A stretch of 64,000 nucleotides of DNA, taken from Ailurus styani. Lineage: Eukaryota > Chordata > Mammalia > Carnivora > Ailuridae. Below, piece by piece: positions 10,890 to 21,857 of the stretch. The stretch covers positions 3,267,542 to 3,331,541 of the forward strand of contig LNAC01000032.1 in NCBI GenBank assembly GCA_002007465.1, read 5' to 3'. The notes beneath the pieces were generated by a model. It worked only from the letters and a program-made list of their open reading frames with translations, did no database searches and was not told the DNA's origin. Positions within the stretch are counted from its first letter, which is position 1. Each line of letters begins with the position of its first letter. Position numbers and translations under genes: made by a program.

Positions 10890-11284
10890 TCTTTTTAATT
10901 TTTACTTAAATTCCAGTTAAATAATGTACAGGATAATATTAGTTTCAGGTGTATAATATTTGATCCAGCACTTCCATACCACACCCAGTGCTCATCACAA
11001 CAAGTGCTCTCCTTAATCCCCACCACTCATTCCCCGACCCACCTCCCCTCTGGTAATCATCTGTTTGTTCTTTATAGTTAGGATTCTCTTTCTTGGTCTG
11101 CCTCTCTTTTTTTCCCTTTGCTCATTTGTTTTGCTTCTTAAATTCCACTATTGAGTGAAATAATATGGTATTTGTCTTTCTCTGACTTACTTTGCTTAGT
11201 AAAATACTCTCTAGCTCCATCCTTGTCATTGCAAATGACAAGATTTAATTCTTTTTTATGGCTGAATACTATTCCGTTGTAGAA
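10890..11284 (-). mobile_element. 5'-truncated LINE-1 3' end, inverted
   Basis: This is the reverse complement of a carnivore L1 3' end. TTAGTTTCAGGTGTATAATATTTGA and CACCCAGTGCTCATCACAAC are followed by CTGGTAATCATCTG, TGGTATTTGTCTTTCTCTGAC and TAGCTCCATCC. The last part, ATGGCTGAATACTATTCC, is the reverse of the ORF2 C-terminal region. It is the same subfamily layout as the copy at 31245-31690. No clear target duplication remains. Confidence 0.88.
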
Positions 11285-11559
11285 ATATTTTTATAGCTTA
11301 GGGCCAGGAAAGGATTGTGGGAGCTACACCTTTTCAAAGCAAAATAGAAGTTAGCCAAATGAAGGGTATGGACAGACCTTTCCAGGCAACTGATGCCTAT
11401 GGCAGGAAGCAGCGTAGAACATTCAAGAAATATGCAAACATGGTTTCCACGAATCTTGGTGGGTAGGCAGGTGCAGACAATGCAGATACTTGCTCTCTGT
11501 TCCTCTTTTACAGCCCAGCTGTGGTTTCAACTCTCCTCCAGTGTTGCACCGAAATACAC

Positions 11560-11900
11560 AACCTCCAGTGGAGGACAGGGCTGCTGGATAAGCATGTGAC
11601 CATGCTAAGCCTCTCTTCTTCCTAGCACAGTGTAAGGAGCAGTCTTTGAACATATTAACCACCAAAACTGATGATGAAACTTCTCCCAGAATTAAAGCAT
11701 ACTTTTCATAGAATTTAATCACTCTAGCTGAGATCTCCCTGGATCAACCAGTCCTCAGTGGCCTGCCAGTTGGCTACAAATGCATGTGCAAACCAAGACC
11801 ACTCAGCCTAGTCCAGCATAAATTGTTAACAGCAGAGCTGTGAGCTAAGTAAGTGGTTCTTTTAAGTCACTAAATTATAGAATAATGTTATACAGAAAAA
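11560..11900 (+). mobile_element. Possible ancient LTR (MaLR/ERVL type) fossil
   Basis: The 3' half resembles MLT/MST-type LTRs. CCTGCCAGTTGGCTACAAATGCATG is followed by GAGCTGTGAGCTAAGTAAGTGG and TTTTAAGTCACTAAATTATAG, the decayed 'gttttaagccactaagtttg' phrase. No internal region is attached. Boundaries are uncertain. Confidence 0.45.
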
Positions 11901-13890
11901 TATTTCCCAGTAGTAATCTATCTTACCTTATTTAATAATTTTTAATTCACAAAATGTGAGTAGAATAGTAAATTATTAAATAAGATAAAAATAGGTTGAA
12001 CATCTTCTATATTGTGTATTTTTATGTATCGTCTATATGCAAACTGATGTTTTAGGTTTTAATGGGATACGTGGGTAAATAAGATATAGTCTCTACCTAC
12101 GAAGGAATGTAATAAAACCCCTAAGAGGAAGTAAACAAATGCATATGCAAGGCCAAAAAGAACTAAAATTTAGCACAAGATTCCAAATAAGTGTGATAGT
12201 TAAGTGCAGTTTTAAGATCCCCTTTTCTAATTGGTTGATGGTAAATTATCTTCCAACACAAGAAAATGGTATGGAGGGACCCCACAGCAGAAGAAACTTT
12301 GAAGTCAGTTCCAGGTGGGGTGGTCTGTGGGTGTTTCCTGAAAGCAGTAGGTGACCTCAGCTCCTCAGTATCCTGTACTGCTGAGGCCAGGAGTAGGATC
12401 TACTAATAAAATGCTATCCTTTCTCATATTATGGAATTGGAAACAATGATTTCACAGCACAGGTCATAATGCATACTAAAATTTTAAGGTATCAAAGAAA
12501 CTTTTGTGAAGTCCCCACCACTGTAAATTTTATTTCAAGTTCAACCGAATTCCAGTTCTAGGTTTTTTGTCTGAGGACATACTGACTGATAAGAAAAATG
12601 ACTACATTTCCAACAAATGCTAAAAAACTTGGCATTTCCCCACACCATGGTGTTCTGAGGATGATTTCAGTGACCTGTATTTGTTCTCAAATCAATGTGG
12701 AGCACATAGTAGAGATTCAAAATAATTGAGAATTTGAATTAATTTTAAAGTTTTTCTTTTTGTCAGAAGTGAAAGAATGAATATTTGACTGATTTTTGTT
12801 GGTTTCATATTTCAGTAATCTCTTATGTATCCAAATGGTTAGAGAATGGATTATCTTGACTTAATTATTATGACTAACAAAGAATGAGTATTTACTATAT
12901 ATTTATATTTTACCTAACATGAACCACAAGACTTCAATAGAAATGTTAAAGCTAAAATAATAGTCAGGTTTGATTTTTTGTTCTGGTCATTAAACTTCCT
13001 TGTATAACACTATACACAACATATTTTTGGGATTTCTGGATGTTTGAATTCCATATAATCGTAAGTTTCCCACAAAAATCTGGCACCAATAATATTATAC
13101 CCATATAATCAGAAATCCTATAATCATATAATTTAAATAATCCTGAATTTTTCACTTTTGTTTTACATGGTAGCACATGGTGTTTAATTGTCAAAACAGG
13201 AAGTTAACATATAATGTAGAATATCTCTTCTCATATTGAAAAGAATTTATCTTCTCCAGATGTAAAACAAAACTTTTATACGTTTTTTTCTATTTGTCTG
13301 TAGCCATGTAGTCATGCCTACCACAAATGTCAGGTTGTTGTTGTTGTTGTTTTTAAAGATTCACTTGGAATTAAAATAGTCTAACAGAGAAAGAGTTCAA
13401 ATATAATTCAGCTGAAAGTCAGAAAGTCAAGTCAAATTCTATATAGGCAGCTTAAAACTCAGGCCAAGGTGAAGAGATTTTTACCATCACAGAATGGTTT
13501 TGCAATAAAGGTATTTTAGTGAGATAGCTCTCTTCTTTGCGAAGCCAAGAAATCAAGAAAAACTTACGATATTTTATGTAAAACATTTATGATTTAAAAA
13601 ATGTGGGTGCTGTATTGAAGTTAGTTGATAGAGTAAAGCTCAGGTAGGTAGGTAGGTGCCAGGAGGCATCAGGTAAAAAAAATGTACCATTGTCATTATT
13701 ATATCTATTCTCAGGATAAGTCAGAGACAGCTGGAAACTTCATTCAACCAACCAATTAACCAAACAGCTGCTCAGTGAATGATGTTCCAAAGATGCTGAA
13801 CACCGTGCGTGTATTCCTAGCTTGCTCCCAGATCACAGCAGGTTAGGACAAAGCCAAAGGCCTTCAAGCACTCAACTCATGGCAGTTGAG
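11901..13890. other. Unique AT-rich DNA
   Basis: No exon is supported. A small (GTT)n run stands at about 13336-13351. The two minus- and plus-strand frames of 70-76 codons at 12139-12354 and 12964-13194 show no domain-like features. Confidence 0.4.
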
Positions 13891-13894
13891 TTTA

Positions 13895-13985
13895 GTTGAA
13901 TTAAATGGTATGTATGGCTAAGCCACTAAGTAGCTGTGTGTCTTTGGGTAATTCCTTTAGCCTCTCTGCAGCTCTAAAATGTGAC
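13895..13985 (+). mobile_element. Possible MIR fragment
   Basis: AAGCCACTAAGTAGCTGTGTGTCTTTGGGTAATTCCTTTAGCCTCTCTGCAGC follows the MIR left half (ccactaactagctgtgtgaccttgggcaagttacttaacctctctg). Confidence 0.6.
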
Positions 13986-14524
13986 AACATTTTGAATTAT
14001 AAAATTATAAATCTTCTTGGGACTCACAAATCATTGAAGTCAAGACATGTTCTTTATTTTCTTTGGGACCAAGTATCCTTTTGAGGCAAGAGGGAATATC
14101 CTGTACATTTGCCAGGCTATACAGTTGTTCTATTTATTAGTATATCACCTAGCATGACCTTGAGGACAGGTAAGTCCTCTGGAAACAAGTTTTGATTATT
14201 TGACACCTTGTGACTTATTTCTCTTAGCAGTTAAAAGTATTATCAGACGTGGTATCAACCCTGAGCTTCTCTGGCTTTTGCTTCTCTTCAAAGGTTACAC
14301 ACTATAGAGCCAATACTGCTGTTACTGCTTGCGGATATGGCCTCTAGTGCTTTTAATTTGGATTATTTAGCGGGTATACTAACTAGTATGTATAAGGTGA
14401 GCTTCCTTTTTGAAAAACATCCTGGAAGGCTCTTGGGATATGATGTGGCAAAAATTGTCCAAGACCCCTATATGCTATAGCAAGTAAATGGAGGGTTGAA
14501 AAGAGTGACAATGTTTAAGATGAG

Positions 14525-14635
14525 TTTTTCTCATGTATTATCTAATTTAATCCTTACAATAAGCCTATAAGATATATGTGATCATCTCTATTTTACAGGA
14601 AAGGAAAAATTCAGATAGATTATTGCTCATTCATT
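14525..14635 (+). mobile_element. MIR fossil
   Basis: CTCATGTATTATCTAATTTAATCCTTACAATAAGCC, then TCTATTTTACAGGAAAGG, matches the MIR core and 3' half. It sits directly upstream of another ancient repeat. Confidence 0.65.
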
Positions 14636-14639
14636 TATT

Positions 14640-14945
14640 TATTTGATGTGTATTTATTAAATGCCTACTCTAGGCTAGACACTGCTCTAGGTATTGGGGC
14701 AAACACAGTGGGGTTAGAGGAAGGAATAAGATCCTTTCATCTATAGAATCCCATTCTTAGAAGTGGTGGTAGCAGGAGATATTAGCATTAAACAAGTAAC
14801 AAATGCCTAAGCAAATAATTCCAGATACTGTTAAGTTTATGAGGACAATACAAGGTAATGTGATAGATTGGCTGAGGGGTGGTGGGGACCTTAAGAGAGG
14901 AGATAAGGGAGAGGCGTCTCAACTCTGACATCTGAGTTGAGATCT
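14640..14945 (+). mobile_element. Ancient LINE2-type repeat, family uncertain
   Basis: It opens with the widespread phrase TTTATTAAATGCCTACTCTAGGCTAGACACTGCTCTAGGTATTGGGGC. Later parts (AACAAGTAACAAATGCC, GGGACCTTAAGAGAGGAG) follow the same family's order. The same family may recur at 24390-24780, 30260-30600 and 58890-59060. I am sure it is an old interspersed repeat, less sure of its name. Confidence 0.5.
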
Positions 14946-15479
14946 AACTTGCTTAAGTGGAGTAACAAGGAATTATACTTAGGAATCTCCTAGTGTTAGA
15001 TACTCTAATAACATTTATTTTAATAACATTTGTCGTAGACATTAAAATACTAAAATGTTTATATTAATAACACGAAAATTCAAGAAGTCTGTAAGTGCCT
15101 ATGTCTTGCCTCCTCTTGAAATTATTAGGGTCAGATAAAAAATGAAAGGAATGTAAAAGCTATAAAGAATCATGCACACAAAAGCGTTGTTAGCGTTGTT
15201 ATTGTGTGCCCTTGCAGTCTGGCATAGAATGCATGCTAAAAGAGGGGGGGAAAAAAGCAAAGGGAATGAAACATGCATGCAATTTCAGTGAAGAAATGAG
15301 GAGTGTAGTGATTAGTCATAGATAAAATGTAATAGCATTTAATCTCTCTCTCCCCCATGTGTCTTGAAGAAACAACCTTCCAAAGATGAAAGTTTATTTT
15401 ATTCTTTTTTCAAAGGTGAAAGTTTAAGTCATCGATAACCCATCACCAAATGAAAATGGTGGTTAATATTTCAGTATAT

Positions 15480-15740
15480 TTCTTTCTAGGACTTTTTTAA
15501 AAAAATTAACATTTTATCATAAGTTTTTTTTCTCATGTTATTTAAACTTCATGAAACATAATTTTTAATGGTGTCAGAATAGTCCATCATATGGCCATAC
15601 ATTAATATATTTGACCATTCCCCTATACTTAACATTTAGCTTTGTCTATTTTTTTGCATTTTACATACTGCTGAAATGATGATCCTCATACATATTTCAA
15701 GGAACATTTATTATGTTCCTTGGATAGATTACTAGGGTAA
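15480..15740 (-). mobile_element. Possible ancient L1 3' UTR fragment
   Basis: GTCCATCATATGGCCATACATTAATATATTTGACCATTCCCC, then ACTGCTGAAATGATGATCCTCATAC and ACTAGGGTAAAGTGG, follows a common ancient L1M-type 3' UTR read in reverse. The call is by consensus memory only. Confidence 0.4.
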
Positions 15741-15767
15741 AGTGGTTGTCAAAAACAGTAAATTCCT

Positions 15768-15967
15768 GGGGCACCTGGGTGGCTCAGTGGGTTCAGTGTC
15801 TGCCTTTGGCTCAGGTCATGGTCCTGGAGTCCTGGGATCAAGCCCCACGTCGGGCTCCTTGCTCGCCAGGGAGTCTGCTTCTCACTCTCCATCTGCCTGC
15901 TGCTCTGCCTACTTGTGCTCTCTCTCACTCAATCAAATAAATAGATAAAATCTTAAAAAAAAAAACC
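15768..15967 (+). mobile_element. CAN-SINE, first of a tandem pair
   Basis: The full element begins GGGGCACCTGGGTGGCTCAG and ends ATAAATAGATAAAATCTTAAAA. The A-box TGGCTCAGTGG is intact. The B-box is GATCAAGCC. Target duplication: CAGTAAATTCCT at 15756-15767 and CAGTAAATTCTT at 15968-15979. It stands immediately before another SINE in the same orientation. Confidence 0.94.
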
Positions 15968-15980
15968 CAGTAAATTCTTA

Positions 15981-16165
15981 GGGGACCTGAGTGGCTCAGT
16001 CAGTTAAGCATCCAACTCTTGGTTTCGGCTCAGGTCATGATCTCAAGGTTGTGAGACTGAGCTCCAGGGTTAGTAGCGAGTCTGCTTGAGATTCTCTCCT
16101 TCCTCTCCCTCTACTCCTCCCTTCACTTGCTCTTTCCCTCTCTCTCAAAAAAAATCTTAAAAAAT
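15981..16165 (+). mobile_element. Older CAN-SINE, second of a tandem pair
   Basis: The left end is GGGGACCTGAGTGGCTCAGTCAGTTAAGCATCCAACTC, a more diverged and older subfamily form. The tail lacks AATAAA and reads CTCTCTCAAAAAAAATCTT. Its 3' target copy AGTAAGTTTTTA at 16166-16177 pairs with AGTAAATTCTTA at 15969-15980. The two SINEs therefore share one target sequence, present three times. Confidence 0.9.
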
Positions 16166-16177
16166 AGTAAGTTTTTA

Positions 16178-18790
16178 GTCAAAAATATAAAATTCCATTC
16201 ATAAAGTTGCTGGGGTAACTTCAGGCTCTCTTGCAAATTCAAGTTTGACATTCTATTTCTTCCTGTGTTATTCTGAGTAATAGTCTAACAAATGAAAGTT
16301 TTGACTTATAATTACAAGTCCCAGTGGGAGCTGATGGTCTAAACATATCAAGTCTGATTTGTTCAGTATTCTGTTAATGAAGGTTAATTTTAGCCAAACT
16401 TTGAGCCCATGTCCAATAATATTGATATTCACAGAATAATACTAGGATACTGCAAAATCCTAATCTCTCCTTAAAAGTGAATAACTTATGTTCAATAGAG
16501 TTTTGTATTATGTATTTTTAATATTATACATTACTTATACAGAACCATACTTAAAATTTTCTAACTCTTACAAAATAACAGTTTCTTTATGTGTATATGG
16601 TACCTTTTGATTCCTTATAATAGTCAGTTGGTCATAAAAGGCCAGTCCTGAAATTTAGGTCTAACAATAGAGTTTACTACATAACATAATGCATTTTGTT
16701 TGTACCTAATTAAGAAGAATTCTTATTCTGTATTAGGTGAGTCATGCCCTCCTCTGCCATTTTACTTTCCCAAAATAAACTTTTTACAATTGTGTTTAAA
16801 ATATTCTTTTTTTTATATTGAAGCCTGTCAGATGGCCTTAAGGGATTAGCAAATGATAATTTAGCTGAAAAATGGCAATTTTAGCAGATCAGTCTTCTCC
16901 TCTAGAGGCTAAAAAATATGTGTTAACTACACTAAGAAAAGGGATGTTTATTTGAAACTCATCCAAATAATCTGAAGCCCCTAGATGAAAATCTTGACAA
17001 AAAGAGATTTTCCACAGATTTCTTCTTTCCTCTTTCTCACTTTTAGATACTCTAGGAACATAGAATCAATAACCCATTTGGCTTTGAAACTGCCTGGGGT
17101 AAAAGCAGAAAAGCAAATGTAGTTAGTGAGGGAAAGGGGGAGAGAGAGAAGATGCCACTAAAAATAATTTGAATTTAACAGATACTTATATTCAAGAGAG
17201 AAACGCAGGAAAGCATATTGTATTTTAAATAGGATTTATATGGAATGATTTGCAGTATATAAGGAAATTTAGATACATGGAATTGAGCATTACATAGAAG
17301 ACGAAATAAAAGCAAAGCATAAATTACCCAGTATTGCCTCCATCCTTTGTCCATTTGCATTAGGTAAATGTGTAGTATTTCACTCAACGAGCTTATCTGA
17401 AGTGAGGCCATAGGAGAAATGATTTTCTTTAAAATAGCCCATTTTACATTTAGGATTTCTTTCAAAGTCCAAACTGAACAGAAGCTTAGTTCTTATAAGG
17501 TGGGACATACCGTGTGATGGCATAACTCCTGAGTGGGACTGTGAAGAGTGATTTTCCATTTGCTGATACGGGACTCTACGAAAGTCAAATCACAGTTCTG
17601 GACCCATTATTTCCCTCTATTTAAATTTATAGGATTGGAATAGATAATTTATTTTTAAGATCACTTTTATTACCTATCCCTTAAAAAAGTTAAACCCTAA
17701 AATATACAGTTACCTGAGGTATCTTTTTCTCCACCTCATTGTTCTTCTCATTCTCTCCATATTTTTTAGTTAAAATTGTTACATGTTTGATTCCTCTATT
17801 AGAGGTAAAAAAATAAATTTATGAATCCTCCCATCCCAATTAATTTCCAATGTACTTGAGTAGAGGTGATCTTTTGTTTTTTTTGTGCCTTCACGTAATG
17901 TCTAATTGTATTTCTGCATAGAGGAGTTCCCAGACCTGTTTTTAACTGACTGACCAGTGTCTTTACAACCTCCCCATGGAACAGAGTAAATAGAATAAAC
18001 AGATGCATATGTAAAGTCATTGAATCTCTTTTGTTTCGTTTGCATGTGTGTTGAGTTTCTGAGGTCAAATATCCAGATTCTAAATCTTAGAGAGATCAGG
18101 GTCATTGTCTTCTGCTTCTTAGAGCTTTTCTATCAAGCTCAACAAACTACCCTTTTTAGATTTCCACTGTGGGCTGGGAGAAGAGCTCAAGATTAAAAAA
18201 ACAAAACAAAACAAAAACAAAACAGAAAAGGTGTAACTATGACTTCTTTGGGCAGAGGACTGACAACATGGAGAATTGTTTTCCTTATGATAAGCCCTCC
18301 TCTGGCCTGGGTGCTCACCCTGGGGTCACTGAAGGACAGGGCTGTGATTAACCACAACTGCCACTAGAGGTCAGTGCTGACCATTCACAGAGACAGCAAA
18401 GCCTAAGCAATTGGCCTTGAAGTCCGTTAAGTTAGAAGAGCATTTGAAGTTCCTTTGTGTCATCGGTTGGGATCAAATGGATGCTCAGTCCATTGTGAAC
18501 TGTGTGTTATGTGCAGGCCTTAAGAGAAATAATTTTAACTTCCTTGATGATTATATTGAAGAACATTATTTGGATTGCTTCTTATTGCTGGATGTGAACC
18601 AACTGTTTTAGAAACTAACAAATTCCTGCTTTTGGGGATATCTCAATAGGCTCTAGGTTTCTATACTTTGTCCTCTTTTAAAATGTTGTAATGAGCATCA
18701 ATCTATAAGTAAATGTAGGATAAATGTAGAGGACAGGGTGGTGGCTTATTTGAGGTACTTTGATAAGGTTCTTGTATTCCCACACAATAT
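16178..18790. other. Unique AT-rich DNA, 2.6 kb
   Basis: I recognise no repeat family and no exon. The 96-codon minus-strand frame at 17175-17465 begins among AT-rich codons and has no domain-like pattern. A-rich runs (AAAACAAAACAAAACAAAAA) lie near 18196-18225. Confidence 0.4.
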
Positions 18791-18807
18791 AAAAGACTTC
18801 CATTTTT

Positions 18808-18987
18808 TGGGGCACCTGGGTTTATGAGGGGGTTAAGCCTCTGTCTTTGGCTTGGGTCGTGGTCTTAGGGTCCTGGGATCGAGCCCCGCATCAGGCTCTC
18901 TGCTCAGCAGGGAGCCTGCTTCCTCCTCTCTCTCTGCGTGCCTCTCTGCCTACTTGTGATCTCTCTCTCTCTCTGTCAAAAAAAAAA
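18808..18987 (+). mobile_element. CAN-SINE with damaged A-box
   Basis: It begins GGGGCACCTGGGTTTATGAGG, so the usual GGTGGCTCAGTGG A-box region has been replaced or lost. The remainder, including GATCGAGCC and the CTCTCTCTGTC tail, is well kept. The AATAAA tract is missing and the element passes straight into poly(A). The 17-bp target duplication AAAAGACTTCCATTTTT is perfect (18791-18807 and 18988-19004). Confidence 0.93.
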
Positions 18988-19304
18988 AAAAGACTTCCAT
19001 TTTTCTGATATGGAATCTTGTCATTCTGTCACTAGGCATTAGTCCTTTTGAGTCAAACCACTTTCCTAAAGCTCTTCCTACTACAAATATTTGTTATTTT
19101 CATGTCATATGACAGGAACTCTGCCTTGATCTTGAGCTTCAAGAATTCACTTATTTAAACATTTCCCTGGGGACATAATGTTGGGTCATGGTTTCCAGGT
19201 TATATTTACTTGACAAAGTTCATTTGGATTTTTTGATTTTACGTCATTGAGCTATTGTTCAAGATCAGCCTTGGCTATAAAAGTAGGAGGAACTAACTAA
19301 TCTA

Positions 19305-19505
19305 CTTTTCATGAAGTATTTCTTACATAGATTTTCTCATTTAACACTCACAACTCCCGAGAAAGGGGATTGCTTGTTATCTTCACTTTCAGGTGGAGGA
19401 AATTGAGGTTCAGATTTTAACTTGTTCAAGACCACACATTTATAAGAGAAAGGGTCAGGATTTGAATCCAGGTCTGTTTTTCTCCAAAGCCTATGTTTTC
19501 CCCTA
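19305..19505 (+). mobile_element. MIR fossil, nearly complete 3' half
   Basis: AGATTTTCTCATTTAACACTCACAACTCCC is followed by CAGGTGGAGGAAATTGAGGTTCAG, then GTTCAAGACCACACATTTATAAG and GGGTCAGGATTTGAATCCAGGTCTG. This is one of the clearest MIRs in the window. Confidence 0.8.
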
Positions 19506-19804
19506 AGTATAAAATTGCCTACTATGGTATACATAATAAAATTATTACCTATCTCTTACCACCCTCCCCCATTTCTCTACACCCTGCTGGACGCCTTTGC
19601 ATCAAATATGTTCAGGAGTTGATGACTTCTAATATCTACTATTCTAGCATGCTATTCTAATGAGAAAGTGTCCTGACCCGAGTCCATTTATTAACATAAT
19701 TTAATGTCAATTACAGAAGGTCTGGCATTGAGTCAAGGCGTTTGATCATTGTAATGCACCCCAACTGTCCTTATAGTTAACTGAAACTCTAAAAGCTAAA
19801 GACC
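19506..19804. other. Unique DNA before the LTR
   Basis: No exon or repeat family was recognised in this short stretch. Confidence 0.35.
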
Positions 19805-20159
19805 TGTATTAGTCAGCTTGGGCTCCTATCCTAAAATACCATAGATCAGGTGACTTCAACAATAGGAATTTATTTCTGATAGTACTGGAGGCTAGGAACA
19901 ACCAATTTGGTTCCTCAGTGAGGGGTCGCTGCCTGGCTTCCCATTGACCACCTTCTTACTGTGTTCTCATATAGTAGAGAGAGAGGAAGCAACTCTCTGG
20001 TGTCTCTTCTTATAAGTGCACAAATACCATCATAAGGGCCACACTCTCAGGACCTCATCTAATCCGATTTACTTCCCAAAGCCCCATTTCCACATAGTAT
20101 CACCCTGGGGATAAGGCTTTAACCCATGACTCTGGGGGGATTCTAGTCAAACCATAGCA
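19805..20159 (-). mobile_element. MaLR-type solo LTR (MLT1/MST-like), inverted
   Basis: Read on the minus strand, a 355-bp element begins TGCTATGGTTTGACTAG and ends GAGCTGACTAATACA-like (here CAAGCTGACTAATACA), giving TG...CA ends. Between them are a CTTATAAGAAGAG box and ACACCAGAGAG. AGAAGGTGGTC, AGCCTCCAGTACTATCAGAAATAAATT (with an AATAAA signal) and TCTATGGTATTTTA follow. This order is that of MLT1/MST LTRs of the ERVL-MaLR group. The 5-bp flanks (AGACC and ATCCT) do not match clearly. No internal retroviral coding sequence is present. Confidence 0.85.
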
Positions 20160-20519
20160 ATCCTGAATATTAAATACTAGCTATTTTATCTTATTCAAAA
20201 CATGAGGAGGCAAACTTTGGAAGGGGGAAATGTTGGATAAGCATTTTGCTTTTGTTCTCATTCTCTATAATTTGATGGAAATGGTAGCCTACTACTATTT
20301 GCTAGAAATGGTAGTGATATAGCAATTTTACTCTGTTGGTCACTGAACTTCTTGAGAACAGTGTCTGTGTCATTTATTTATACATGACCAAAAACTACAT
20401 GTTAATTGGTATATACATGTTAAATAAGCCAGTGATCTGCTAAGGAACAGCATCACCAAATCTGCCTTTATGGAGTGGCAGGTTATGAGGATTGTATCTA
20501 GGCTTCCTGTAGTTCTCAA

Positions 20520-20617
20520 CTTTTCATGTTCTTTTTAAAAATAAATTTAGACCAAGTTTATTGACAACATATGATTTATGTACAGTAAAATTTATATTTT
20601 TATGTGTATAGTTTGAT
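20520..20617 (-). mobile_element. Ancient L1 3' UTR, left part (split by SINE)
   Basis: AGACCAAGTTTATTGACAACATATGATTTATGTACAGTAAAATTTATA follows the old L1 phrase 'ttattgagatataattgacatacagtaaaatgcac'. The element continues at 20901 after the inserted SINE. Confidence 0.6.
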
Positions 20618-20700
20618 TTTTTAAGATTTTATTTATTTATTTATTTACTTATTTTAGAGAGAAAGAGAGAGAGAGAGTGTGTGTGTATGTGTGTGTGTGT

Positions 20701-20741
<41 letters not shown>

Positions 20742-20900
20742 CAGAGGGAGGAGCAGAGGGAGAGGGAAAGAGAGAATCTCAGGCAGACTCCACACTGAGT
20801 GTGAAGCCTAATGCAGGGCTGGATCTCACAATTCTGAGATCATGACCTGAGCAGAAACCAAGAGTTGGACACTTAACTAAGGAAGCCACCCAGGTGCCCG
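20618..20900 (-). mobile_element. CAN-SINE carrying a GT microsatellite, inverted
   Basis: From AAGATTTTATTTATTTATTTATTTAC through GATCATGACCTGAGCAGAAACC to GCCACCCAGGTGCCC, this is a SINE in reverse. In place of the usual GAGA block it holds a GTGTGT run with a few interruptions at 20677-20739, so the copy is about 80 bp longer than normal. Target duplication TAGTTTGAT is at 20609-20617 and 20901-20909. It is inserted into an older L1 of the same orientation. Confidence 0.92.
20677..20739. repeat. GT/AC microsatellite inside a SINE
   Basis: The run is about 30 GT units interrupted by TAT and CAC (GTATGTGTG, GTGCACGTG). It follows a GAGA run that belongs to the SINE, so the microsatellite grew from the element's own simple region. 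Confidence 0.95.
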
Positions 20901-21535
20901 TAGTTTGATGGGTTTTGAAAAATGCATATAATTCTGTGTATTCCATCACTACCATAATTAATAGAATATTTTTATAAACTCCCAAATTTCCGTTGTGCTC
21001 TTTTAAGATCAAGTCTTTTGAGGAGTGATACCCAGCTGTGGTTGTAGTTGCATTTACCTCAGAAATATCGATGTTGAACCTCTTTTTATGGCTTATTTAC
21101 CATCGTTGGTGAAGTGTCTCTTAAAATATTTTTCTCATTTTAAGAAGTTGCATTGTCTTCTTCTTATTGAGCTGTAATAGTTCTACATAGTCCAGGCATA
21201 AGTCCTTTATCACATATGCATTTTGCAAATATTCTGTCCCAGCTTGAGTCTTGTCCTTTTTGAAAATGTTTTGAAGCACAGAAGTTTTAAGTTTTAATGG
21301 ATTCCAAACTCAGTTCTTTCTTCTGTCTTTCCTCCTTTTTCATCCTAGGAAATCTTTAATTGAAGTTCACAAACATTTTTCTCTTATGTTTAGCATAGAT
21401 ATTTTATACTTCTAGGTTGTACATTTAGATATATGATACATCTGAGGTTAATTTTTCTGTAAGAGTCAATGTTCATTTTTGAAAATATAAATATCTCTTC
21501 TCAATTTTTAAAGAGTAAAATCTAGAACTAGGATG
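20901..21535 (-). mobile_element. Ancient L1 3' portion, right part
   Basis: Read in reverse, this corresponds to L1 3' UTR and the region before it. GTTTGATGGGTTTTGAAAAATGCATA is followed by GTTGTAGTTGCATTTACCTCAGAAATATCGATGTTGAAC. TATTGAGCTGTAATAGTTCTACATAG and ATAAGTCCTTTATCACATATGCATTTTGCAAATATTCTGTCCCAG follow, then GGAAATCTTTAATTG and ATTTAGATATATGATACATCTGAGGTTAATTTTT. Heavily mutated and non-coding. Confidence 0.72.
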
Positions 21536-21639
21536 GTCCCTTTCTTACCACATGGTGAGTTAAGATTATTTTGATCATAGACTTGATGGAATTTAAAGGA
21601 ATACTGACTTAGAAAATATTGTCTCACTGATTTTTCTTT

Positions 21640-21844
21640 CTTTTTTTTTTAAGATTTTATTTATTTATTTGATACACAGAGAGAGAGATTACAAGTAGGC
21701 AGAGAGGCAGGCAGAGCGACAAGGAGAGGAGGAAGCAGGGTCCCTGCCGAGCAGAGAGCCCGATGCGGGCCTCGATTCCAGGATGCTGAGATCATGACCT
21801 GAGTCGAAAGCAGAGGCTTTAACCCACTGAGCCACCCAGGCGCC
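21640..21844 (-). mobile_element. CAN-SINE, inverted, young-looking
   Basis: The SINE in reverse runs from poly(T) and AAGATTTTATTTATTTATTTGATACACAG to CTGAGCCACCCAGGCGCC. The 13-bp target duplication CTGATTTTTCTTT is perfect (21627-21639 and 21845-21857). Confidence 0.95.
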
Positions 21845-21857
21845 CTGATTTTTCTTT

